Both the position numbers and the translations under genes were made by a program. A stretch of DNA of 64,000 bases from Magnetospirillum gryphiswaldense MSR-1 v2 (GTDB lineage: Bacteria > Pseudomonadota > Alphaproteobacteria > Rhodospirillales > Magnetospirillaceae), in NCBI RefSeq assembly GCF_000513295.1, contig NC_023065.1:1674001-1738000 (forward strand). The letters are read 5' to 3'. A model generated the notes under the pieces. That model saw only the letters and a program-made list of their open reading frames with translations. It did not search any database and had not been told where the DNA came from. This document shows, in pieces, positions 28,371 to 41,600 of this stretch (within the stretch, counting starts at the first letter, position 1; each line of letters begins with the position of its first letter).

Positions 28371-29668
28371 GCACGAACTTGAAGGTGGCGATCATCGGCG
28401 GCGGTCCGACCGGCATCGGCGTCGGCCGCGAATTGATCGACGGCGGCATCGATTTCGACCTCTACGACGCCGAATCGGATTTCGGCGGCGTCTGGAACAG
28501 CGGGGCGGCGTGCGGGCGGACCTATGATTCGCTGCATCTGATCTCACCCAAGTTCAACACCCAGGTGCCCGACTTCCCCATGCCGGACGATTATCCGGTC
28601 TATCCCAACCACAAGCAGATGCTGGCCTATATCCGCGCCTATGCCGATCATTTCGGCCTGCGCCAGCATGCCCGTTTCAACGCCCCCATCACCCGGCTGA
28701 CCCGGCAGGACCAGGGCTGGCGGCTGCAAAGCGGTGCCGGTCATGACCAGCATTATGATCTGGTGGTGGTGTGCACCGGCCTGCACCGCAAGCCGCTGTT
28801 CCCCGACCCCATGCCCGCAGGCAACTTTAGCGGCGAGGTTCTGCACGCCCGCGATTACAAAAGCCTGGATCAGTTGGGCGGCAAGCGGGTGCTGGTGGTG
28901 GGCGGCGGCAATTCCGGCTGCGACTTCGCCGCCGATGCCGTGCACGGGGCGGCGCATGTGTTCCACAGCACCCGGCGTGGCTATTATTACCAGCCGAAAT
29001 TCATCGCCGGTAAGCCGACGCCGCAATGGATGATGGAGCTGGGGGCCAAGTTCAAGACCCGCCAGGAAACCATGGCCTATATCCAGCAGGTGTTCAAACT
29101 GGCCGGCTGCGACGGCACCGATTATGGCCTGCCCCAACCCGATTATCCGTTGGACGGGGCGCATCCGGTGATGAACTCGCTGCTGCTTTATCACATCGGC
29201 CATGGCGACATCACGCCCAAGCCCGATCTTGAAGGCTTCAACGGTAAAACCGTCACCTTCAAGGACGGAAGCACCGCCGAGATCGACCTGATCTTGTACG
29301 CCACCGGCTATCGCCGCGACTTCCCCTTCCTCGACCGCGAGCTGCTGGAATGGAAATCGGGCATCCCCGACCTGTTCCTGCATTCGACCCCCAGGAACCA
29401 TGACGACCTGTTGTTCATGGGCTTCATCAATTCCGCCGCCGGTCTGGGCGACGGGTTGAAGACGCAAGGCCTGTTCGTGCTCAACTATGCCCGCGCCCTG
29501 GCCGGGCGGACGCCGGGGCTGCAAAAGTTCCTGGCGGCCAAGCGGGCCGACCAACCCGATCTGGGCCAGGAATATTTCGTCAAATCCTACCGCCACCTGT
29601 GGGAGGCGGATTTGTGGAAATTGTTGGCCCACATGCGCCATTACCGCGACATGCTGGCCGGGGGCTGA
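28367..29668 (+). CDS. Flavin-dependent monooxygenase (FMO/Baeyer-Villiger family)
   Basis: A 433-residue FAD/NADPH monooxygenase. It shows an N-terminal FAD motif GGGPTGIG (~12-19), the FMO signature FxGxxxHxxxY starting at F154 (FSGEVLHARDY), an NADPH motif VGGGNSGCD (~180) and a C-terminal ATGYRRDFPF segment. The start ATG overlaps the stop of PKS protein 1 and the next PKS begins 14 bp after its stop, so it sits exactly inside the split module 6. Related monooxygenases in trans-AT systems (for example OocK in oocydin biosynthesis) act on ACP-bound beta-keto intermediates and insert oxygen into the chain. The same role here is inference; alpha-hydroxylation is an alternative. It is a soluble cytoplasmic enzyme of usual length. 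Confidence 0.92.
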   Translation: MSTNLKVAIIGGGPTGIGVGRELIDGGIDFDLYDAESDFGGVWNSGAACGRTYDSLHLISPKFNTQVPDFPMPDDYPVYPNHKQMLAYIRAYADHFGLRQHARFNAPITRLTRQDQGWRLQSGAGHDQHYDLVVVCTGLHRKPLFPDPMPAGNFSGEVLHARDYKSLDQLGGKRVLVVGGGNSGCDFAADAVHGAAHVFHSTRRGYYYQPKFIAGKPTPQWMMELGAKFKTRQETMAYIQQVFKLAGCDGTDYGLPQPDYPLDGAHPVMNSLLLYHIGHGDITPKPDLEGFNGKTVTFKDGSTAEIDLILYATGYRRDFPFLDRELLEWKSGIPDLFLHSTPRNHDDLLFMGFINSAAGLGDGLKTQGLFVLNYARALAGRTPGLQKFLAAKRADQPDLGQEYFVKSYRHLWEADLWKLLAHMRHYRDMLAGG

Positions 29669-29682
29669 AGGAAAACCACCCG

Positions 29683-32600
29683 ATGACCGACAAGACCGCC
29701 CCCGATCTCGCCCAAGCCATGCACGACCTGCTGGAGCAGGAACTGATGGCCGCCAGCGGCATTGCCGCCGCCCCGGTTCCCCAGGCGGCGACGGGGGCGG
29801 CTGGCGACCGGTTGGAAGCGGACGTGCTGGCCATCGCCGCCGCTGCCTTGCGCATGGCCCCCGAACAATTGGACCCGACCGAGAATTTGGCCAATTTCGG
29901 CGTCGATTCCATCGCCATCACCGAGATCATGGTCAACATCTCGCGCGCTTTCGCCATTTCGGTGGCGCCCACCACATTTTTCGAGGCCCGCCACCTCAAC
30001 GATTTGGCCCATATCCTGCGCCAGCGTTACGGCAAGGCCATCGATGCCCATTACGCCAAAAGCGCACCAAAGCCGGAGGCACCCGCCCCGAGCCCGGCAA
30101 AGGACGATGTGTCCGGCTGGCTCGACCGCCACCGCGCTTTACGCCGCGTCACCCCTGCCACCACCAACCATGCCGCCGCCCCCATCGCCATCATCGCCAT
30201 GGACGGGCGCTTTCCCCAAAGCCCCGACCTGCAAACGCTGGAAGCGCATTTGCGCAACGGCGACGATTGCATCAGCGAAGTGCCGCCCGAGCGCTGGGAT
30301 TGGCGTTCCATCTGGGGCGACCCGCGCAAGGGGCGGTTTTGCGACGTCAAATATGGCGGCTTCGTCGATGGTGTCGACCTGTTCGACGCTGGCTTCTTCA
30401 ACATCGCCCGGCGTGAAGCCGAGCTGATCGACCCGCAGCACCGCCTGTTCATGGAATGCGTATGGTCGCTGATCGAACGCGCCGGTCTTGCCCCAAGCAG
30501 TCTGAGCGGCCAGCAAGTGGGCCTGTTCCTCGGCATCAATCTGCTGGATTACACCAATCTGGCCAACAGCGCCGGGGTGACCGACGCGCAGAAGATGACC
30601 GGGCTGGGCCATGCCTTCTGCCCCAACCGATTGTCCTTCCTGCTCGACATCCACGGCCCCAGTCAGGTGGTGGACACGGCCTGCTCCAGTTCGGCGGTGG
30701 CACTGCACCGCGCTGTCATGAGCATCCGTCACGAAGGCTGCGCCATGGCCATCGCCGGCGGCTCCAACCTGATGCTGTCGCCCGACCAGCACATCCTGTT
30801 CGCCCAGGTGGGCATGCTGTCGACGTCCGGGCGTTGTCAGACGTTTTCCCGCCATGCCGATGGCTACGCCCGCGCCGATGGTGTCGGCGCCGTGCTGCTG
30901 AAGCGGCTGGATCTGGCCGAGCGCGACGGCGACCCTATCCTGGCGGTCATCCGCTCCAGCGTCGAACATCATGGCGGCGGCGCCACCTCGCTGACCGCAC
31001 CCAATCCCAAGGCTCAGGCCCGCCTGATCGTCGAAGCGCACCGACAAGCCGGCATCGACCCACGCAGCATAACCATGGTGGAATGCCACGGCACCGGCAC
31101 CGCCCTGGGCGATCCCATCGAGGTGGAAGGGCTGAAGACCGCCTTCGCCGAGCTTTACCGCGAACGTGGACTGAAGCCGCCGACCACGCCCCATTGCGGC
31201 CTGGGCTCGATCAAATCCAATATCGGCCACACCGAGACCACAGCCGGCGTCGCCGGGCTGATCAAACTGGTCCTGGCCCTGCAAAGCGGCATCCAGTACC
31301 AATCCCTGCATTGCGCCGAGGTTAACCCGCAGATCGACCTGGCCGGCACGCCGTTCCGGCTGTTGCAGCAGGCGCAGACATGGACGCGCCCGGTCATCGA
31401 CGGCATCGAGGCGCCGCGCCGCGCCGGTCTGTCGTCGTTCGGTGCCGGCGGCACCAATGTGCATGTGGTGATCGAGGAATATCGAAAGGCCCCGGCACAA
31501 GCCGCTCCGCCCGGCCCGCGCCCACTGGTGGTGCCGGTTTCGGCGGCGACCGAAGGTAGTTTGCGCGGCGCCGTCGCGGCCTTGCGCCCGCTGGTCGCCA
31601 GTGTCGACCTGGACGATCTTGCCCATACCTTGCAGGTGGGCCGCGACGCCCTGCGCTGCCGGGCAGCCTTCGTCGTCGCCGATGCCGACGATCTGGCCCG
31701 GCAGATGGATCGCTTTCTGGCTGATGACACATCCAGCATCGCCCACGGCACCGCCCCGCGTAAGCGCGGCGCTGGCGTAATCGACGACAGCGATCCGGCC
31801 CGCATCGCCGCCCGCTGGGTCGCCGGCGACCATATGGACTGGCGCAACGACGGAAACCGCCGCCGCCTGAGCCTGCCGCCCACCCCGTTCGAGCGCAAAC
31901 GCTATTGGCTGCCCCAGCCGCAGAGCGGTTTCGATCTGCGCTCCAGCGGCACCGATTGCTGGCGGCTGACGCTGAAGGGGACCGAGTTCTTCCTGGCCGA
32001 TCATCGCCTGAACGGCATTCCGGTCCTGCCCGGTGTCGCCTATCTGGAACTGGCCCGTCTGGCCACCACCCAGGCCGGCTTGCCATCCACGGTACTGCGC
32101 AACGTGGTCTGGGTGCAGCCATTGATGGTCGCCGTCCCGACCGAGGTGGAGATCACCTTGGACCGCGCCGGCATGCGGGTGGAAATCGCCAGCCTGCCCA
32201 CGGGCGGGCGCGTCCTGCATGCGCAGATTCGCCTGGGCGAGGGTGCGACAGAACCGGCGCCGCCGGTGGATTTGACCGACCTGCCCGGACGGAAATTCAG
32301 CGCCGGCGAAATCTATGCCGCCTTCGACCGTCTGGGTCTCAATTACGGCCCCGGCCATCGCGCTATCAGCCATTTGTCCACCGGCCCCGGTCCTCGGGTG
32401 CTGGCAAAGTTGACCTTGCCCGCCGCCGGCGGTGCCGTTGACGCCTTCGGCCTGCATCCCAGCCTGTTGGATGGCGCCTTCCAGGCCGCCCTGGGCATGG
32501 CTTTGGCCGAGGATGAAAGCACCAACGGTGCCGCCCTGCCCTTCGCCATCGATCAGGTCGATATCCTGGGGCCGTGCGCCCCGGTCATGTGGGTGCTGAT

Positions 32601-35600
32601 CCGCCCGGCGGCACAAGCCGAGACGGCACCGCGCGTGCGCACGCTCGACCTTGATCTCGCCGATGAAACCGGAGCCGTGCGGGTGCGCCTGCGCGGCTTC
32701 GCCACCCGCCTGCCCGCCGCCGCCCAAGCCAGCCCCGTGCATCTGTTCGCCCCGCGCTGGCGACAGGCCCCCACCGGCACCGCCGCGCCCCGCTCGGTGG
32801 TGCTGCATGCCGACGAAATTACCGATCCGGCCTTGCCGCTGGACCAGCGCTTCACCGCCCTGGCCACCGCCCTGCTGCGTCAGGCCCAGGCCGAACCCGC
32901 CTTCCTCCAACTGGTCGTGACCGATGGCCCCGAGGCCGAGCCGCTGGCCGGTCTGGCCGGAATGCTGCGCAGCCTTGCGCAGGAACCGGGCAGCCTAGGT
33001 GGTCAGGTGCTGATGGTGCCGCCGGGCAGCGACGCACAATTCCTGCCGCCGCCCGTGGGAACCAAGCTGCGGCTGGAAGACGGCATCTGGTGGCAAGAGG
33101 TTTGGGAACCCACCACCGCCCAAGCCGCGCCGCTGCCCTGGCGCGACGGCCAGATCATCCTGATCACCGGCGGCCTGGGCGGCTTGGGCCGCATCCTGAC
33201 CCGGGCCATCCGCGCCGCCGCCCCGACAGCATTCATCATCCTGGCCGGACGCGGTCAAAATACCGAGGCCGGCGACTGGCTGGCGGCACAGGGGCCGGGG
33301 GTGGAATTCGTCGCCACCGACCTCACCGATGGCGACGCGGTCATAGCCTTGGTGGACGGCATCCGCCGCCGACATGGCCGTCTGGACGGGGTGATCCACG
33401 CCGCCGGCATCCTGGACGACGCCCCGCTGGCGGCCAAGACGCCCGAGCGCTTGGCCCAGGTGCTGGCGCCCAAGGTGGCCGGCACCATCAATCTTGATCG
33501 CGCCATCGGTGACGGGGCGCTTGAGTTCTTCGTGCTGTTTTCCTCCATCTCAGCGGTCCTGGGCAGTGCCGGCCAGACCGATTATGCCGCTGCCAACGGC
33601 TTCATGGACGGCTTCGCCGCCGCCCGCGAAGTGCGCCGCCGCGCCGGTCTGGTGCAAGGGCGCACCATCGCCATCGCTTGGCCGCTGTGGGCCGACGGCA
33701 GCATGAACATGGACGAGGCCAGCCGCACCCTGATGACCCGGACCACCGGTCTGGTGCCACTGGCCAGCGCCGACGGCTTGACCGCCCTGGCCACCGCCCT
33801 GGCCGGCGCGTCCCCGCGCCTGCTGGTGGTGTCGGGGGATGGCGACAAACTGCGCCGCCGGCTGGCGGGGGAAGCACCGACCGCCAAACCCGCCCAAGTG
33901 CTGGTCGGACTGGAAGATAAATTGCTGCCGGCACTGATCGCCGCCGCCGCGGCCCAGTTGAAGGTATCCGCCAGCGATCTGGCCGACGACGAGGATTTGA
34001 CCGAATACGGCTTCGATTCCATCGGTTTCACCCAATTCACCAATGCGCTCAACGATCGCTTCGCGCTGGAACTGACCCCCGTCGTTTTCTTCGAGCACCC
34101 GACCCTAGCCGCCCTCGCCAGCCATCTGGCCAAGACCCATGGCAGCACCCTGGCGGCACAATTGGGGGTGAAGGAACAGGTCATGGCCGCACCGCTGCCG
34201 GTGATCACCCCCGCCCCGATTATCAAGCCGCAACCCCTGACCGACGACCCGGTGGCCATCATCGGCATGACCGGCATCTTCCCCCAATCCCCCGATGTGG
34301 ATGCCTTTTGGGCCAATCTGGTCGAGGGCCGCGACTGCATCGGCGAAGTCCCGCCCGAGCGCTGGGACTGGCGCGCCGCCGGCACCATCGGGCGCGGTGG
34401 CTTCATCACCGGCATCGATGCCTTCGACGCCGGCTTCTTCGGCCTGTCGGCGCCGGAAGCACGGGTGATCGACCCGCAGCAACGCCTGTTGCTGACCCAG
34501 GCGTGGCGTTTGTTCGAGGATGCCGGCTATGCCCCGCGCCGGCTGTCGGGATCGGATACCGGCGTGTTCATCGGCATCGCCGATACCGGCTATGGCCGGC
34601 TGCTGGCCCAGGCCGGCACCGGCATCGAAGGCTATGCCATGACCGGGCTGGCGCCGTCATTGGGCCCCAACCGCATCAGCTATCATTTCAACCTGCACGG
34701 CCCGTCGGTGGCGGTGGAAACCGCCTGTTCCAGCGCCCTGGTCGCCGTCCATCGCGCCGTCGAAGCCATTCGCGCCGGGGCGTGCGAGGCGGCCATCGCC
34801 GGCGGCATCAACACCTTGCTGCTGCCCGATTCGTTCATCGGTTTCGCCAAGGCCGGCATGCTGGCCGAGGATGGCCATTGCAAGACCTTCTCCGCTGCCG
34901 CCGACGGCTATGTGCGCGGCGAAGGCGTTGGCCTGGTGCTGCTGAAACGCCTGAGCGCCGCCCAACGCGATGGTGACAACATCATCGCGCTGATCCGCGC
35001 CAGCGGCGAAAACCATGGTGGCCGCGCCGGCTCGTTGACCGCGCCCAATCCCAAGGCCCAGGCCGATCTGCTGCGCAAGGTCTATGCCCGAACCGGCTTC
35101 GATCCGCGTAGCCTCGGCTATATCGAGGCCCACGGCACCGGCACCAAACTGGGCGACCCCATCGAGGTCGAGGCCTTGCGCGCCGCCTTCGCCGATCTGA
35201 CCCAAGAGGCCGAAGGCCGGTTCGGTCCCGCCCCGGTCATGAAATGCGGCCTGGGCTCGGTCAAATCCAATATCGGCCATCTGGAACTGGCCGCCGGCAT
35301 CGCCGGCCTGATCAAGGTGCTGTTGCAGATGCGCCACCGCACCTTGGTGCCGAGCCTGCATTGCCAGCGCCTCAATCCCTATCTGAAGCTGGAGGACGGC
35401 CCCTTCCACGTGGTGCGGGAAAACCAGTCGTGGCCCCGCGCGCTCGACCATGACGGCAACCCGCTGCCCTTGCGCGCCGGCATCAGCAGTTTCGGCTTCG
35501 GCGGTGCCAACGCCCATGTGGTGGTCGAGGAAATGGTGGCGGCACCGCAAGTCCCGGCAGTCCCTGCCACCGGCCCGGCCTTGCTGGTGCTGTCGGCCCA

Positions 35601-38600
35601 TTCCGCCGACGCCCTGATGCACTGCGCCCGCGATCTGCGCGATTGCCTGGACCGCTTCGATCTGGCCGATATCGCCTTCACCTTGCAGACCACGCGCGAG
35701 GCCATGGAACACCGCCTGGCCTTCGCCGCCGCCTCGCCCGCCGAGGCAGCGTTGCGGCTGGAATCCTTCCTCAGCGGCAGCGATGACCCCGCCTTGCATC
35801 AGGGCCGGGTCAAGGCCAGCCGGGGCGCCGTCTCGGTGCTGGAAAGCGACCCCGAGGTGGCCCGCGCCATCGCTGGTCTGGCGGCGCGCGGTCGCGCCGA
35901 TGGCCTGCTGGAAGTGTGGGTCAAGGGCTTCGCCGTCCATTGGCGGCAGCTCCATGGCGGCCAAGGCCGCCAACGGGTGGCGCTGCCCGGCTATCCTTTG
36001 GCCACCACCCGCCATTGGGTCCAGCGTGGCGAAATGCCGATCCCGATGCCGATACCGGTTGCCGCACCCATGCCCGAGCCGGAACCCGAAACCGCTGTCG
36101 AAGACCCCGCCGTTGGCGCCTTGGCCGCGCTCTCGGCTATCGCCGCGCGGGTGCTGGAAGTCGATCCGTCGGTGTTGGACGCCGACGCCGAATTAGGCGA
36201 ATTCGGCTTCGATTCCATCACCATGACCGGCTTCGCCGCCAAGGTGAATGCTGAACTCGCGCTATCGCTGACCCCCGCCGATTTCTTCGAATTCGCCACC
36301 TTGAACCGGCTGGCCCGCCACATTGCCGGCAGCGTGGTTTTGCCCAGCCGGCCCAAGGCGCAACCGGCGGCGGTCAGTGTCCCGGTCCACACGGTGACGG
36401 CCCCCGTACCCGCCGCCACCGATGCCATCGCCATCATCGGTTTTTCCTGCCGCTTCCCCCAGGCGCTGGACGGCGACCAATTCTGGCAGAATCTGCTGGC
36501 GGGCCGCGACTGCATCAGCCGCATCCCCGCTGATCGCTGGGACTGGCAGGCCTATGACGGCGACCCCAAGATCGAGCAGGGCAAGACCAATATCCATTGG
36601 GGTGGCTTCATCGACGGCGTCTTCGAGTTCGACCCGCTGTTCTTCGGCATCAGCCCGCGCGAAGCCAAGCTGATGGACCCGCAGCAGCGGCTGTTGATGA
36701 TGCATGTGTGGAAAGCCATCGAGGATGGCGGCGACGCGCCCAAATCCCTGGCCGGACGCCGGGTCGGGCTGTTCGTCGGCACCTCGTCCAGCGGCTACCG
36801 CGAGATCATCGGCGACGACACCGGGGCGGAAGGCTATGTGGCCACCGGTGCCGTGCCCTCGGTCGGTCCCAACCGCATCAGCTATTTCCTCGACTGGCAC
36901 GGCCCCAGCGAACCGGTGGAAACCGCCTGCTCCAGTTCGCTGGTGGCATTGCACCGGGCGGTGCAGGCCATGCGCGCCGGCGATTGCGACATGGCGGTGG
37001 TCGGCGGCGTCAACACCATCGTCACCCCCGAGGCCCATATCAATTTCGCCAAGGCCGGCATGCTGTCGCCCGATGGTCGCTGCAAGACCTTTTCCGCCCA
37101 GGCCAACGGCTATGTCCGAGGCGAGGGGGTGGGCGCCGTCGTGCTGAAATACCTGTCCGAGGCGGAGAAAGACGGCGATCCCATCCTGGCGGTGGTACGC
37201 GCCAGCGCCGTCAACCATGGCGGTCGCGCCAATTCACTGACCGCGCCCAATACCGCCGCCCAGGCCGATCTGCTGCGCGACGCCCACACCCGTGCCGGCA
37301 TCGACCCCGCCAGCATCGGCTATATCGAGGCGCACGGCACCGGCACCGCCCTGGGCGATCCGGTGGAGATCAACGCGCTGAAATCGGCCTTCGCCGGGGT
37401 GCAGGGCGCCCATATCGGCATCGGCTCGGTCAAGACCAATATCGGCCATCTGGAACTGGCCGCCGGCATGGCCAGCATCATCAAGGTGCTGCAACAGATG
37501 CGCCATCGGCAGTTGGCCCCCAGCCTGCATTGCGCCGAGATCAACCCCTATATCGACTTGTCGGCCTCGCCCTTCCACATCGTGCGCACGCCAGAGGAAT
37601 GGAAGCCGGTGCACGATGCCCAGGGCCGCGCCCTGCCCTTGCGCGCCGGCATCAGCAGCTTCGGCTTCGGCGGCGTCAACGCCCATGTGATCCTCGAGGA
37701 ATACCACGCCCCGGCCACCTCCGCCGCCCCGCATGCCGGGCCGGTGCTGGTGGTGCTGTCGGCACGCGACGGCGAACGGCTGAAGGAGCAGGCCGGCAAC
37801 TTGCTGGCGGCCATCGCCGAGGGCCGGGTGGGCGAAGCCGATCTGGCCGATCTCGCCCATACCCTGCAAGTGGGCCGCGACGCCATGAAGCACCGGCTGG
37901 CGCTGGTGGTCGATTCGTTGCCGCAATTGCGCCAGACTCTGACCGCCTTCCTGGCCGGCGACACCAGCGGGATCATGTTGGGCAAACTGGAGGCCGGGGC
38001 CAAGACCGGTCCCGCCATCGATGCCCGCGCCCCCCTCCACACCATCGCCGCCCAATGGGTGGCCGGCGGCAGCATGGACTGGGCCGGGCTTTATCCGGAA
38101 AAACGGCGGCGCCTGCGCCTGCCCAGCTATCCCTTTGCCCGCGACCTCTATCACATCAATGCCAGCTTCGGCGGGTCCGCGACCCTGGCATCGACGGATT
38201 ACCGCCGCACCCTCGATGCCGAGGATTTCTTCCTGCGTGACCATCGGGTCAAGGGCAGCCGCATCCTGCCCGGGGCCATGGGGCTGGAACTGGCGCGCTC
38301 TGCCTTTGCCGCCGGCCAGCCTTTCGCCCCCGTCGCCCTGCGGCGGGTGGTGTGGCAGCAGCCGTTGCGGTTGGACGCCGGCACCGTCACCGCCCGCCTC
38401 CCCCTCAGCCGGGCCGAAGACGGCGGTTTCGCCTTCCGCCTGCTGACCGGTGACGTTATCCACATGCAAGGGCTGATCGCGCCCTTGGCCGCAACCGCGC
38501 CGGTGCGGCTGGAGGTGGAGCATATCCAAAGCCGCTGCCCTGACAAACTGAGCGCCCGCGACTTGTATGACCGCTATGCTCGGCTTGGCTTGGAATACGG

Positions 38601-41600
38601 CCCGACCTTCCAGGCGGTCGACCACATCCAGATCGGCACCGACGAGGTGCTGGCCCGGCTGATCCTGCCGGCAAGGGCTGCCGGCCACGATTTCGGTCTG
38701 CATCCGTCCATGGTCGATGCGGCGTTCCAGGCCGCCTTGGGCTTGTTCCCCGCTGAGGGCGAGGGCGGCACGGCGCTGCCCTTCGGCCTCGATGTGGCCG
38801 AAGTGCTGGCGCCGACCACCGCCGGCATGTGGGCGCATGTGCGCCGGGTCAGCTCTGTCAACGGCATCCACCGGCTGGATCTGGACGTGGCCGACGATGA
38901 CGGCATCATCCGCCTGCGTCTGCGCGGCTTCACCCTGCGGGTGCTGAAGACCCAGCCCGCCCCCGACCGGAAAGCCGCCACCTTGCGCCACCTGACCGCA
39001 TTGGTGGCGCGCGAGGCGGCGATAGCGCCGGAAGAAATCGAGGCCGAAGCACCGCTTGAGGTCTATGGCATCGATTCGGTGATGATCGTCCAATTGACCG
39101 AGGCGCTGGAGCGCGATTTCGGCCCGCTGCCCAAGACCTTGTTCTTCGAGTATCGCTCTCTGGCGGCGCTGGCCGAGTATTTCGTTGCCCATCACGGCGC
39201 CGCCGTCCCGCCGGAGCCAAAAGCGGCCGCGATCCCCGTCGCTGTCGCCGCCGATGATGCCATCGCCATCATCGGCATGGCCGGGCGTTATCCAGGTGCC
39301 GACACCCTGGATCAGTTCTGGCGCAATCTGGAACAGGGCCGCGACGGCATCAGCGAAGTGCCGCCTGAACGCTGGGACCATGCCCGCTTTTATGACCCCA
39401 AGCCCGGCACCCCCGGCAAGACCAACAGCAAATGGGGCGGCTTCATCGACGGCTTCGACCGCTTCGACCCCCTGTTCTTCAACATCGCCCCGCGCGAGGC
39501 CGAGTTTCTGGACCCGCAGGAACGCCTGTTCCTGCAATGCGCCTGGGAAACGCTGGAAGATGCCGGCTATACCCGCGCCAGCCTGCCCGCCGCCGCCCCG
39601 CCCCTGGACGGCGCCGATGTGGGCGTGTTCGTCGGTGTCATGTACGAGGAATATCAGCTTTACGGCGTCGAGCGCACCCTGGCCGGGCAGCCGCTGGCGC
39701 TGTCGTCCTCCGCCGCCTCCATCGCCAACCGGGTGTCGTCGTTCTGCGGTTTCCACGGCCCCAGTCTGGCGGTGGACAGCATGTGCTCGTCGTCGCTGTC
39801 GGCCATCCATCTGGCCTGCGACGCCCTGCGCGCCGGCTCGTGCAAGGTGGCCTTGGCCGGCGGCGTCAATCTGACGCTGCATCCCAACAAATATCTGGGG
39901 CTGGCCCAGGGCCGCTTCATGGCGTCGTCGGGGCGCTGCGAGAGCTTCGGCCAGGGCGGCGACGGCTATGTGCCGGGCGAGGGTGTCGGCGCCGTGCTGC
40001 TGAAGCCGCTGGCCCAGGCCGAGGCCGATGGCGACCGCATCTGGGGCGTTATCCGCGCCTCGGCCCTGAACCATGGCGGCCACACCAATGGCTATACCGT
40101 GCCCAATCCCGCCGCCCAGGCGGCGGTGATCGGCACCGCCTTGGATCGGGCCGGCATCAGCCCGCGCCACATCAGCTATGTGGAAGCGCACGGCACCGGC
40201 ACCAGCCTGGGCGACCCCATCGAGATCGCCGCCCTGACCAAGGCCTATGGCGCCCATACCAGCGACACCGGCTTTTGCGCCATCGGCTCGGTCAAATCCA
40301 ATATCGGCCATTGTGAAAGCGCCGCCGGCATGGCCGGGCTGGCCAAGGTGCTGTTGCAGTTCCGCCAGCAAAAGCTGGTGCCGTCGCTGCATTCAACCGT
40401 GCTCAATCCCCGGATCGATTTCGCCCGCACCCCCTTTGTCGTCCAGCAGCAGGCAGCGCCGTGGCCGCGCCCGGTCATCGACGGCCAGGAAATGCCGCGT
40501 CTGGCCGGGCTGTCGTCGTTCGGTGCCGGCGGCGCCAACGCCCATCTGATCTTGCAGGAATACCAGGCGCCCCCCGTCCCGGCCCAACCGCCGCGCCGCC
40601 ACGTCTTCCCGCTGTCAGCGCGCGACCCCGAGCGGCTGGCCGAGGCCGAACGCCGCCTGCGTGCGGCGCTGGAAACCCTGGCCGATGCAGATTTGGCCGC
40701 CATCGCCTGGACCTTGCAAAGCGGACGCGAAGCCTTCGAGGAACGCCGCGCCATCGTCGCCAGCAGCCGGGCCGAACTGATCACGGCGTTGGAACAAGGC
40801 CAGGGCCAGCGCGGACGGGCCGGACGCGGCAAGGGCAATGCCCCCCCAGGCGACGCCGATGCCGTGGCGGCGGCCTGGGTCGCCGGCTTCCGTGTCGATT
40901 GGCGGGCCTTGCACCCGGTCACGCCGTCGCGCATGGCGTTACCGTCCTATCCCTTCGCCCGCGACCGCTATTGGGTGCCGGGCAGCGCCCCGCCTGTCGC
41001 CGCGCCCCCCGCCTTGCCGCTTTTGTTCGCGCCGCGCTGGCACGAGCGCGCCGCCACGGCTGGTCCGCTGCCGGAAAATCGGCTGGTGGTGCTGTGCGAG
41101 CCGCCGCCCCGGGCAGTGGCGGCGTTGTCCGCTGTCATGGCGGTGGAGGTGCTGCCCGCCGCCGCTTACGCCGACCATGCCGCCCGCCTGCTGGCCCTGT
41201 TGCAGAATCTGTTGCGGCAACGGCCCGAGCGCGCCCTGGTCCAGTTGGTGGTCCTCCCCGCCTCCCCGTTGGAGGGGCTGGCCGGCCTGCTGTTGAGCGC
41301 CATGCATGAACGCCCTGGCCTGCGCTGCCAGTTGGTGGCGCTGGACCTGGAAGAGGCCGACGCCGCTGCTCGCCTGCTCGCCGATCAGGCCAGCGACGAT
41401 ACCCTTATCCGCCACGCGGGCACCCGCCGGCTGGTGCGGCATTGGCAGGAACTGACCATCCCCGCCGCCCCGCCGCCATGGCGGGCCGACGGCATCTATC
41501 TGATCACCGGCGGTGCCGGCGGTGTGGGCCGCCATGTCTGCACCCATATCCTGAACACCGCGCCCCAGGCCCAGGTGTGGCTGGTCGGACGCTCGGCCCC

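Noticed and set aside
20180-40310. Repeated DNA resembling KSNIGH-coding sequence in many places
   Set aside because: These are the conserved KS motif with the host's preferred codons, not mobile repeats.
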